DNA from: Syntrophobacterales bacterium
Lineage (GTDB): Bacteria > Desulfobacterota > Syntrophia > Syntrophales > UBA2210
Direction: 5' to 3'
Assembly (NCBI GenBank): GCA_018433345.1
Contig: JAHDRK010000046.1
Location: 1-34,705, forward strand
DNA length: 34,705 bases
The stretch's first letter is position 1; each line of letters starts with the position of its first letter. The notes beneath the pieces are model-generated. The model saw nothing but the letters and a program-made list of their open reading frames with translations. It was not told the DNA's origin and searched no databases. A program made the position numbers and the translations under genes. Shown in pieces: positions 24,587 through 31,884 of this stretch.

Positions 24587-26341
24587 TCACCGCACGGGTG
24601 CTTTGAAGATCGACGATTCCCAAAAAGGCCTGATCTCTTGAAATCTCGGTTCCGCTCGCAACGCCTCTTCAATCCGCGCATTGGTCAGTTCCTCATGGGA
24701 CATGTCGATCTTGACCTTGGTGAAATCCGCATCCAGTAGAAGGCACTTCGGATCTCCTTCTATATTGGACCATGGGATCCACTCAGGCAGGCCCGAATCC
24801 GGCCGATTCGGATCACCGGTACGGGCGAACGACGACCAGTAGTCCATTATGGCGTTCGTGAGCGCCACACGACCGGGGCGATTCTTCCGCGTAAAGACCA
24901 AGTTCCCCAGGGCCACGGCCTCCGTTCCGAAAACAAAATCGATCTCCAGCGTGTGAGAGGCCCCGATTAAGAGACTGACGGGGAACGGCTCCACACTGTT
25001 TTTTACCCCTCCGGCACCCCAGAGGAATTGATAAGCATAAACAGACGGCTGGTCCGCATTGGATCTGAGGATCCGAGCAAAGTTGTCCACGCTCATGACC
25101 TTCCAGCCGTCACTCTGGTAATGGGCTACGAGCTCGTAAAGTTCCGTTTTGGCCGGATCCATGAAGAGAGAACCGTCCGTGATCCAGGGCGTGAATCGCG
25201 GATCCATCGTTTGGAACAACTTCGTTTCCTCTTTATTGGTCCCCGTAAGGACAGGGACCTTGTTGTACTGCCCGGACCTGAAGGCACCGTAGAGATTGAC
25301 CGGCAAGACGACCCCATCCTGGAAGGTAACGGGCAACAGCAGCATGCCGCGGCTCATGCCTTCAGGATAGGTCTCCAGTATCTCCCGGGCGCTTTTGGAT
25401 CTCAAGTAAGCCGCCAGTTCCGCCCGGGACATCTTCTTTACCTTAAGAACGGCCGCTTTCTCGTCGGGGGCGCTTCCGTCCTTGACCAGAAGCCTCGCTG
25501 CAACCGATTCCGCGTGTTGAGCACCCTTCTCGGGGGGCGACGGTCTGATCACGCCACTCTGGATTATGGCGCGGTGAAATAAACCGGCCGCAAGGGGTGA
25601 GGCCAAAAGGGAGATGACGTTTTCTCCACCGGCCGATTCCCCGGAGATCGTTACATTTCCGGGATCTCCGCCGAATGATTTGATATTCGATTGAAGCCAC
25701 GTAAGGGCCTGGATGATATCGAGTAGCGCAAAATTCCCGGAATCGTTTTTCTCATCGCCCTTTTTACCGGTTTTCAGGGCAGGGTGGCTGAGAAATCCCA
25801 AGGGGCCCAACCGGTAATTGAGCGACACTACCACCATATTGGTTCGATTGGCGAACATGGAAAGATCCGTATCGGAAATCAGGGGCCATTGGATGCTGTT
25901 ACCACCGCCGTGAATCCAGATATATACGGGCAGGTCGGCTGCTTTGTTCCGGGGCCGCCAAATGTTCAGATAAAGGCAGTCCTCATTGCCTTGGATGATT
26001 CTAGATGTAGCTGGGTTCATGTCATGGTCAATGAAATGGGGACCGGGTTCCTTGAAATCCGTGGCCGCCAACGGCGCCGTGCGCTTTTCCGGAGGAACAG
26101 GCGCTTTCCATCTTAGTTCCCCGACCGGGGGTTTTGCATACGGAATACCTTTCCAGGAGATCGTATCCGTCGCCCGGTGCAGCACGCCGATTACTTCACC
26201 TTCCGTGGTCTGCCTTTCGATGCGTTGAGAGTCGACATCCGCCTGTGCGCATGCACAATTGCAGTTAAATAGAAATACTCCCGCAATGAAGACAGCCAGA
26301 AATGAAAATAACACTGATAATCTCGGGGTATTCCTTTTCAT
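24587..26341 (-). CDS. Exported type-B carboxylesterase
   Basis: An alpha/beta-hydrolase of the carboxylesterase type-B family, cleaving carboxylic esters outside the cytoplasm. Signal-peptide features (basic start, hydrophobic core about residues 9-26, Cys-rich ACAQAD cleavage region) open the protein. Family motifs follow: GIPYAKPPVGELRWK, EDCLYLNIW, IWIHGGGNS (oxyanion hole), the nucleophile elbow GESAGG with S236, and a His-bearing GASHTLEIDFVF near the C terminus. The ATG at 26341 (584 residues) follows AGAGGTGAT at proper spacing; an earlier ATG at 26356 has none. Natural substrate unknown. It lies between an IS remnant and a direct repeat, in a segment that may have been acquired. Three overlapping Cys in the signal region hint at lipid attachment, but the lipobox is poor. 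Confidence 0.93.
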   Translation of the reverse strand: MKRNTPRLSVLFSFLAVFIAGVFLFNCNCACAQADVDSQRIERQTTEGEVIGVLHRATDTISWKGIPYAKPPVGELRWKAPVPPEKRTAPLAATDFKEPGPHFIDHDMNPATSRIIQGNEDCLYLNIWRPRNKAADLPVYIWIHGGGNSIQWPLISDTDLSMFANRTNMVVVSLNYRLGPLGFLSHPALKTGKKGDEKNDSGNFALLDIIQALTWLQSNIKSFGGDPGNVTISGESAGGENVISLLASPLAAGLFHRAIIQSGVIRPSPPEKGAQHAESVAARLLVKDGSAPDEKAAVLKVKKMSRAELAAYLRSKSAREILETYPEGMSRGMLLLPVTFQDGVVLPVNLYGAFRSGQYNKVPVLTGTNKEETKLFQTMDPRFTPWITDGSLFMDPAKTELYELVAHYQSDGWKVMSVDNFARILRSNADQPSVYAYQFLWGAGGVKNSVEPFPVSLLIGASHTLEIDFVFGTEAVALGNLVFTRKNRPGRVALTNAIMDYWSSFARTGDPNRPDSGLPEWIPWSNIEGDPKCLLLDADFTKVKIDMSHEELTNARIEEALRAEPRFQEIRPFWESSIFKAPVR

Positions 26342-26449
26342 ATCATCACCTCTCATGATTTTTTCCCATACTTTTTTATTTTACATCAGGAAGCTACAGC
26401 TCCCTCGAATACCTTTGTTGATTTTTCAAGGAAGGGGCACCCTTAAATC

Positions 26450-26509
26450 AAGTGTCTGATTTAAACGACGTCTTGAAGAGGCCCTACAACGAATCGACTT
26501 AATAACTCA
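26450..26509. repeat. Right copy of the diverged direct repeat
   Basis: Partner of 22654-22713, offset 3796 bp. Its right end covers the stop codon of the crotonase-family gene, so the left copy after uvrC may be a duplicated piece of that 3' end. Confidence 0.7.
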
Positions 26510-27223
26510 AGAGCGTCCCCGTCCTCCAAGGATCCAATCCACCAGTTCCTTGTAGAAGGCGTTCATTGCCTGGGCCGCTTCTTCACGCCGTAGGTTGTTT
26601 TTGGAAGCGGCGTAGGCGGCTCCGTCCAGTTTCAAAAACCGGGAGGCCACTTTCCCGGCCGCTTCGAGCACGTCCTCCCCTTCCGGCACCAGGTCGTCCA
26701 CGATGCCCCGTTCGAAGGCCTCGACCGGTGAGTATGCCCGAGAGTGAAGCAGCGCCTCTTTCCAGTAGCCCTGTGGTATGGATGAGCGACATATGAGGGT
26801 GATCCAGGAGGGAAGGACCATCTTGTTCGCCACCTCGTTGATCTGGATTATATAGGGACCGTCGCCTACCACCAGTCTGTCGCAGGCGAACGAGAGGATG
26901 GCCCCCCCGGCGACGGCATGACCCGCGTAGGCCGCGATCGTGGGAATGGGAAAGAGATATAGCCTGAGCATTGTTTCCGCGAATTCCCGTTGAAAGCGAA
27001 GCTGTTCGGTCACCGACTGGGTGGGCAGAAGCTTAAGGTCCAAGCCGGCGGAAAAAACTCCCGGTCTACCCGTTAATATGAGGGCACCGGCGCCGTCCGA
27101 TTGAGCCTTGTCCAGAGATTCGTCCAGTTCTCTGAAAAAATCCCAGTTCATGACGTTCATCTTTCCGTCATCGAGGGTGATCTTGGCTACCCGGTTTTCG
27201 CAGGTATAACTCATTTTCTTCAT
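26507..27223 (-). CDS. Enoyl-CoA hydratase/isomerase (crotonase) family protein
   Basis: A 238-residue crotonase-fold protein that acts on acyl-CoA thioesters. Visible motifs are VAKITLDDGKMNVMNW near the N terminus, the CoA-binding FSAGLDLK (57-64) and the oxyanion-hole GHAVAGGAILSFACD (101-115), with E130 in the position of the first catalytic Glu. The second catalytic Glu of true hydratases is not clear (LPSW replaces the usual GGTQR region), so isomerase or another CoA activity is possible. ATG at 27223 follows GGGGAAAG. It is the last gene in the minus-strand group with the two-repeat protein, the ACT protein and paaK, and it fits aromatic or fatty acyl-CoA degradation in an anaerobe. 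Confidence 0.88.
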   Translation of the reverse strand: MKKMSYTCENRVAKITLDDGKMNVMNWDFFRELDESLDKAQSDGAGALILTGRPGVFSAGLDLKLLPTQSVTEQLRFQREFAETMLRLYLFPIPTIAAYAGHAVAGGAILSFACDRLVVGDGPYIIQINEVANKMVLPSWITLICRSSIPQGYWKEALLHSRAYSPVEAFERGIVDDLVPEGEDVLEAAGKVASRFLKLDGAAYAASKNNLRREEAAQAMNAFYKELVDWILGGRGRS

Positions 27224-27257
27224 GATGCATCTTTCCCCGCACGCCTTTTAGAACGAA

Positions 27258-27692
27258 TCAGAACGAACCTAGCCGGCAGTTGTTTATTTTTATGGAAAGG
27301 GCCTCGCAGGCCGCCGCCACGTCCATGCGGGGGCAGTGAAAGCGGTCGGCTATCTTCCAGGCTTCGGCACAGGCGAGTTTCCCTCCTTCTAGAGAGGAAA
27401 GGATGGCCTTCTTCATCTCGGGGTTTACCGATTCCGCCGGTTCCACGATCCGCTTTTTCGGCTCGTATCCGAAAAGCCCGAGCTGGCACCTGTTGATCCT
27501 GTATTCGAGCAGATCTATGGCAACCCCTACCGATTCCGGCTCAGCCCCGAGGTCTTTCGCAATTGCGAAGGCCTCGGCGCATCCTATTTTTCCGTCCCGA
27601 CCAACCGCCCTTACGGCCTCAGCTATCTTTTCGTCCGGCTTTGTGCCGGCCGGATGTTTCCTTGCGTAATTCCCTGCATATTCATGGGGCAC
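27258..27692 (-). CDS. Unrecognised 144-residue protein built of two homologous Cys-containing repeats
   Basis: I do not recognise this family with confidence. The protein consists of two repeats of about 55 residues (about 20-75 and 91-144). Aligned signatures are GKIGCAEAFAIAKDL / GKLACAEAWKIADRF and INRCQLGLF / INNCRLGSF. The helical pattern with a central C-A-E-A-x-x-I-A and a final I-N-x-C-x-L-G-x-F suggests a small helix-turn-helix-like or metal-binding fold. No signal or membrane segments. GTG at 27692 is preceded by GGAGGA at 8 bases, and no ATG serves. It lies between the ACT protein (22 bp upstream) and the crotonase gene (34 bp downstream), so it is likely co-transcribed with paaK. 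No function is proposed. Confidence 0.75.
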   Translation of the reverse strand: MPHEYAGNYARKHPAGTKPDEKIAEAVRAVGRDGKIGCAEAFAIAKDLGAEPESVGVAIDLLEYRINRCQLGLFGYEPKKRIVEPAESVNPEMKKAILSSLEGGKLACAEAWKIADRFHCPRMDVAAACEALSIKINNCRLGSF

Positions 27693-27713
27693 GAGATCTT
27701 CCTCCGATTATTA

Positions 27714-28169
27714 TCAGTATTTCATGTAGTGGAATGGCTCGATGGAGGCCAGCGCCTCGGCATCGAGGGTTTTATAGTTGCTTTCTTCCAGTGCCTCGAG
27801 GGTCTTTTCCACCTCTTCCACTTCGAGGATGAAGACGGCCTTTTCCCAGCTCTCGAGGACGAACCCGTAGGCGTTTTCTATATTGATCCCGCGGTCCGAC
27901 AGGGCATGAACCAGCTTGTCCAGCCCTCCCGGCCGGTCGGGCATTAAGACGGCCACGACGGGCTTGAGGCTGACCGTCAGGCCGGCCTCGGAAAGAGCGC
28001 GATATGCCTTGTCGGGATCATCAACGATCATGTTGATGACGCCGAACTCGTCGGAGCTTGAAATCGTAATGGCCCGGATGTTTATTTTTTTCGAGGCCAG
28101 CACGGAGGTCACCTTGGCGAGGCGACCGGGCTTGTTCTCGGCAAAAATGGAAATCTGGTGGGCTATCAT
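27714..28169 (-). CDS. Tandem ACT-domain protein
   Basis: A 151-residue protein made of two ACT domains, the first about residues 3-68 (ISIFAENKPGRLAKVTSVLASKKINIRAITISSSDEFGVINMIV) and the second about 70-145 (VVAVLMPDRPGGLDKLVHALSDRGINIENAY). ACT domains bind amino acids or other small ligands and control partner enzymes. There is no catalytic domain. Small ACT proteins are often encoded directly after phenylacetate-CoA ligases in anaerobes, and here paaK ends only 7 bases upstream. A regulatory or ligand-sensing role toward the ligase is the natural inference, unproven. ATG at 28169 is preceded by AAGGAATGAG. Length and domain order are normal for the family. Confidence 0.92.
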   Translation of the reverse strand: MIAHQISIFAENKPGRLAKVTSVLASKKINIRAITISSSDEFGVINMIVDDPDKAYRALSEAGLTVSLKPVVAVLMPDRPGGLDKLVHALSDRGINIENAYGFVLESWEKAVFILEVEEVEKTLEALEESNYKTLDAEALASIEPFHYMKY

Positions 28170-28176
28170 TTCGAAC

Positions 28177-29475
28177 TCATTCCTTTCTGTTGTCGATGAC
28201 TCTAACGGCCTTTCCTTCGGTCTTCGGCAGCGTGTTCGGTTCCACCAGCTCCACCCTTGGCGTGATGAGAATGTCGCTGCGAAGATCCTCGGTGATTTTG
28301 CGACGGAGATTCTCCAGTTGTTTCAAGTCTCCGGAAAATATTTCCTTCTGTACTTCGACCCGCACGATCATGAGGTCGTTGTATCCTTCGCGCTCAAGTA
28401 TGATGAGGAAATTATTACCCACTTCGGGAATTTCCATGAGTTTCTTTTCTATCTGTATCGGGAAGATATTGACACCCTTCAGGATCAGCATGTCGTCGGT
28501 GCGGCCGGTGATCCTGTCGATGCGTCTGTGCGTCCTGCCGCAGTCGCAGTGACCGGGTATGATGCGTGTCAGGTCTTTGGTGCGGTACCGTATGATGGGC
28601 ATGCCCTCGCGCTTCAGCGTCGTGAGGACGAGCTCACCCTCTTGTCCGTCTTCCACGGGCTCGAGAGTCCGTGGATCGATCACTTCAACAAGGAAGTTAT
28701 CCTCCCATATGTGCAGCCCGTTCTGCAATGGGCACTCGAATGCCACCCCGGGACCGTTCATTTCGGAAAGGCCATACGAATTGAATGCCTTGACTCCGTA
28801 ATACTCTTCAATTTTTTGCCGTGTTTTCTCCGAATGCGGTTCGGCTCCAAGGAAAGCCAGGCGGAGGTTCAGGTCCTTCCGTGGACCCACGCCCATTTCT
28901 TCGAATACTTCAGTCAAATGGAGTGCATAGCTTGGGATAATGTGGATGACGGTGGTATTGAAGTCCTTCATGAGCTGGATCTGGCGCTTGCTGTTGCCCG
29001 CGCCGGCCGGAATGGTCAGCGCGCCGATCTTTTCGGCGGCGTAATGAAATCCCAGCCCCCCCGTAAAAAGCCCGTAGGTCATCATATTCTGAAAGACATC
29101 GGTGTTTCTCATTCCAGCCATGTACATCGATCGCGCCAGAACGTCGGTCCAGGCGTCTAGATCTCCCGCGGTGTGAAATATCACGGTTGCCCGTCCGGTG
29201 GTTCCCGAGGAGGAATGCATGCGTACGAGCTTCTCCTTCGGTACCGCAAGAAATCCGTAGGGCCAGGCTTCCCTCAGGTCGTCCTTCGTGGTGGGAGGTA
29301 TACGCCTTATGTCATCCAACGATTTTATGTCGGCCGGTTCCAAGTCGATGTTCGAAAAAAGTTTTTTATAGAACACGGACAGGGAGGCGTCACTGACGGT
29401 CTTTTGCAGACGTTCAAGCTGTAGCGCCTCCAGGGCTTCCCGTTCCATGGTTTCAACCGATGATTCCCAGTACAT
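28177..29475 (-). CDS. paaK: Phenylacetate-CoA ligase
   Basis: An adenylate-forming enzyme that activates phenylacetate (or indoleacetate or related aryl acids) to the CoA thioester with ATP. Motifs are the phosphate loop HSSSGTTGRATVIF (87-100), the YGLSEMNGPG motif, the hinge region DDMLILKGVNIFP, and the C-terminal lysine segment LPKTEGKAVRV. From ATG at 29475 it has 432 residues, the usual family length. TTG at 29484 was rejected because GGAGG lies only 2 bases from it; GGAGG to ATG is 11. It leads the minus-strand group paaK, ACT, two-repeat protein, crotonase. Substrate choice within aryl acids cannot be read. Many anaerobes carry several such ligases, so the symbol is generic. Confidence 0.94.
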   Translation of the reverse strand: MYWESSVETMEREALEALQLERLQKTVSDASLSVFYKKLFSNIDLEPADIKSLDDIRRIPPTTKDDLREAWPYGFLAVPKEKLVRMHSSSGTTGRATVIFHTAGDLDAWTDVLARSMYMAGMRNTDVFQNMMTYGLFTGGLGFHYAAEKIGALTIPAGAGNSKRQIQLMKDFNTTVIHIIPSYALHLTEVFEEMGVGPRKDLNLRLAFLGAEPHSEKTRQKIEEYYGVKAFNSYGLSEMNGPGVAFECPLQNGLHIWEDNFLVEVIDPRTLEPVEDGQEGELVLTTLKREGMPIIRYRTKDLTRIIPGHCDCGRTHRRIDRITGRTDDMLILKGVNIFPIQIEKKLMEIPEVGNNFLIILEREGYNDLMIVRVEVQKEIFSGDLKQLENLRRKITEDLRSDILITPRVELVEPNTLPKTEGKAVRVIDNRKE

Positions 29476-29812
29476 CAGGTTCAAATCCTCCCGGTGTAAA
29501 TACAGTGGTGCACATGTATCTACAACCGGTGGGATGATTTATCAAGCTTAAAACGAGGAAAGAGGAATACGCACGCCGCTGCCGCATCGGTAAAAAGACG
29601 CCCTCCTTTCTCATGAAGAGAAAAAAGGACGTCTTGTTTCACCTTGCCATGACAAGACAACGTGTTATAGATCCCTCATTTTGTCCCGGCCAATGTAGAG
29701 AGCGAAATGAGGGAGAAGTGATTTTCCTATATAAATATTGTCCAATTTCTATTGGCTGGTGTAGCGTTTCAGCCGGTTGCGCTTTTTATCCTCGTCCCCG
29801 GGGGGTGGAAAA
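29476..29812. other. Intergenic region between paaK and the universal stress gene
   Basis: About 337 bp with no gene. It contains one terminator-like hairpin (29594-29640) and nested palindromic sequences at 29673-29759 (see findings). No promoter for paaK was convincingly recognised. Confidence 0.5.
29594..29640. terminator. Terminator-like hairpin, probably for uspA on the minus strand
   Basis: AAAGACG at the left and CGTCTT at the right (29630-29635) pair, extended with mismatches through CTCCTTTCTC and GAGAAAAAAGG. It lies about 170 bases beyond the uspA stop. Read either way it has only a modest T tract. Confidence 0.4.
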
Positions 29813-30208
29813 CTAGAATTTCACGGCTATGACGGGACAGGGCGCGCTCAGTATGATGTGCTGAGCCGTCGAGCCCATCAGGAATTTGCCGACCTTAGAT
29901 TTTTTCTGCACCCCGACGATTATTTCATCGGCCTTGTTTTCTTTCGCGAATTCGACGATATCCTCTCCCGGCGAAAGCCCCTTGACAAGGAGATGCGTTG
30001 AGCAAGGAATGCCCTCTTTTTCCACAACCTTCTTGGCATGCTCCAGGGCGGCCTCGGCCTCCTCTATCTCTTCGATGTCCTGCCTAGGGCCTCCTTCAAG
30101 AGATGTCACCAGAAAGATCTTTCCGTTGAAGTTCTTCGCATGTTCGATCGCCTTCTCCACCAATTTCATCGAGAGCTTCGACGGCCTGTACGCTACAACG
30201 ATATTCAT
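29813..30208 (-). CDS. Universal stress protein, UspA family
   Basis: A 131-residue cytoplasmic UspA-fold protein. It starts with MNIVVAYRPSKLSMKLVEKAIEHAK, has an acidic helical middle and ends with DEIIVGVQKKSKVGKFLMGSTAQHIILSAPCPVIAVKF. The ATP-binding signature G-2x-G-9x-G(S/T) is present with one change: the second Gly is Lys (residue 102), while the final GST remains. Nucleotide binding is therefore uncertain. The start ATG follows AGGAGG at 10 bases. It is a single gene with its own candidate promoter at 30334-30362. Its role under stress is inferred from the family only. Confidence 0.92.
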   Translation of the reverse strand: MNIVVAYRPSKLSMKLVEKAIEHAKNFNGKIFLVTSLEGGPRQDIEEIEEAEAALEHAKKVVEKEGIPCSTHLLVKGLSPGEDIVEFAKENKADEIIVGVQKKSKVGKFLMGSTAQHIILSAPCPVIAVKF

Positions 30209-30333
30209 TTTTCTTTTTACCTCCTTGTTTTTCTTTGGGCCATGTCGGTTTTAGAAGAAGAAAATAGTTATACCCCCTCCGATTCTGCTGAAACAAGCGG
30301 CGCAGATCACGCCATAATAAATTGATGTATCGA

Positions 30334-30362
30334 TAATTAGCACACCTTATTTTTAATTACAA
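30334..30362 (-). promoter_or_regulatory. Candidate promoter of the universal stress gene
   Basis: Read on the minus strand, TTGTAA (30362-30357) and TAATTA (30339-30334) are spaced by 17 bp, about 125 bases before the ATG. Confidence 0.4.
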
Positions 30363-30419
30363 TCAAGATAGTGACGGTATCGCAAAAATAATTTCAATTA
30401 GGGGGTCAAATCTTTAAAC

Positions 30420-30449
30420 TTGACATTTCGTTTGCGTAATCGGTATCTT
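30420..30449 (+). promoter_or_regulatory. Candidate promoter of the radical SAM-selA group
   Basis: A perfect TTGACA (30420-30425) and TATCTT (30444-30449) are spaced by 18 bp, some 175 bases before the preferred GTG start. Confidence 0.5.
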
Positions 30450-30624
30450 TTTGATGTTCTTTTTCATTCAAGACGATGGACGATAATAGACGCTGGGCAT
30501 CAACGCATCTGGAAACACCCAGTCATTAATTGGGAGCGTCATCGGAGATCTGTCAGCGGAGACCTTGTTGTTTCCCCACTTATTTGCTAAAGATCTATTC
30601 TTACATTCAGGCAGGACATGCTTC

Positions 30625-31884
30625 GTGATTGAAGACATTATAACTAAAATCGCCCGACGGCAGTTTGCCGGGGCGGTAAATTTCCGTGAAGGCGAGAGGC
30701 CCGTAGTGGAGGCGGCGCGCTCTGTGGGCGATCGGCTGCTCTATGTGCACGTCCCTTTCTGTGAAATTCTTTGTTCCTATTGTTCTTTCAACCGGGTTGT
30801 CTTTGAAGAAAACCTATGCAGAAGGTATTTCAGAGCGCTGAGGGAGGAAATGACCCTCTATCGACGGATGGGTTACGATTTCCAAGGGCTCTACGTGGGA
30901 GGTGGGACGCCCACGGTTCTCGTCGACGAGTTGGAAGAGACCCTGGGCCTGGCGAGGGGGCTTTTTGCGATCCGGGAAATATCGGTGGAGACCAACCCGA
31001 ATCACTTGACCGACGATCGCCTCGATCGTCTCGCCAGGGCGGGGGTCAACAGGCTTTCCGTGGGTGTACAGAGCTTTGACGACGGCCTTCTCCAGGCCAT
31101 GGGGCGATACGCAAAGTATGGTTCGGGAACGTGGATCGCCGATCGACTTAAGCATACCCAGGGCGTCTTCGACACGCTCAATGTAGACATGATTTTCAAT
31201 TTCCCGGGCCAGAGTGAATCGTCACTTCGAAGGGATATTGACATTGTAGCGGAGCATGGGTTCGACCAAGTGACGTGGTACCCTCTCATGGTGTCCGACT
31301 CCACCCGCCGCACTGTGACACAGACGCTCGGTGAAGTTGATTTTCACAGGGAGAAAGTTTTCTACGAGATTATCCGTGACCGCCTTCTTCGTGATTACTC
31401 CTTTTCATCCGCCTGGTGTTTTTCCCGGAGACAGTCGATGATAGACGAGTATATCGTCGATTACCCCGAATACGCCGGTCTCGGCAGCGGTTCCATAGGG
31501 TACCTCCAGGGGCGTTGTTACGCCAACACCTTCGATATCGAGGAGTACATCCGGTATATCGATAAAGGAGAACTCCCGCTCATGGCCTCCAGGACCTTCG
31601 GCACCGGCGACCTGGTTTTCTACGATTTCATGATGGGTCTCTTCGGCGGAAGCCTGAACCCAGCGCTTATTTCCAAGCGGTACGGCTTGAAGGGCCTATT
31701 GTTCCTGTGGGCGGCCGTGGTTCCCTTTGCCGCAGCAGGCGGAGTTCGCTTCGGCGGAGGACGGATCCTTTCCACCCGGAGGGGGCGGTATTACTGGGTG
31801 GTCCTTATGAGGGAATTTTTTACCGCCGTGAATAATTTCAGGGATTACTGCAAAAATCGGGGGGAGGGATTTGCCCGTGGATGA
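30625..31884 (+). CDS. HemN/HemW-like radical SAM protein
   Basis: A radical SAM protein of the coproporphyrinogen-oxidase/HemW family. It has YVHVPFCEILCSYCSF, the C-x3-C-x2-C cluster motif followed by x-F (C46, C50, C53 from the GTG start), then GLYVGGGTPTVL, VETNPNHL, GVNRLSVGVQSFDDGLLQAMGR and NVDMIFNFPGQ. From GTG at 30625 it has 419 residues; TTG at 30565 is an alternative start with weaker family fit. True HemN also needs further conserved residues that I could not verify, and HemW is a heme chaperone, so the activity is open. It overlaps the next gene, selA, by 8 bases at the preferred start, which indicates co-translation. A link to selenium metabolism is not known for this family. 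Confidence 0.85.
   Translation: MIEDIITKIARRQFAGAVNFREGERPVVEAARSVGDRLLYVHVPFCEILCSYCSFNRVVFEENLCRRYFRALREEMTLYRRMGYDFQGLYVGGGTPTVLVDELEETLGLARGLFAIREISVETNPNHLTDDRLDRLARAGVNRLSVGVQSFDDGLLQAMGRYAKYGSGTWIADRLKHTQGVFDTLNVDMIFNFPGQSESSLRRDIDIVAEHGFDQVTWYPLMVSDSTRRTVTQTLGEVDFHREKVFYEIIRDRLLRDYSFSSAWCFSRRQSMIDEYIVDYPEYAGLGSGSIGYLQGRCYANTFDIEEYIRYIDKGELPLMASRTFGTGDLVFYDFMMGLFGGSLNPALISKRYGLKGLLFLWAAVVPFAAAGGVRFGGGRILSTRRGRYYWVVLMREFFTAVNNFRDYCKNRGEGFARG

Larger units (their letters stand above)
30209..30624. other. Intergenic region with divergent promoters
   Basis: About 415 bp between divergent genes. It is AT-rich near 30230-30470 and carries candidate promoters for uspA (minus) and for the radical SAM-selA group (plus). 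A second possible start for the radical SAM gene (TTG at 30565) lies here. No other feature was seen. Confidence 0.6.

Noticed and set aside
27916..29160. Plus-strand 414-residue open frame
   Set aside because: It is antisense to paaK and the ACT gene, whose motifs are unmistakable; the composition is a codon shadow.
31871..31876. TTG at 31871 as the selA start
   Set aside because: It is only a few bases from the Shine-Dalgarno; GTG at 31877 has proper spacing. The difference is two residues and cannot be settled from sequence alone.
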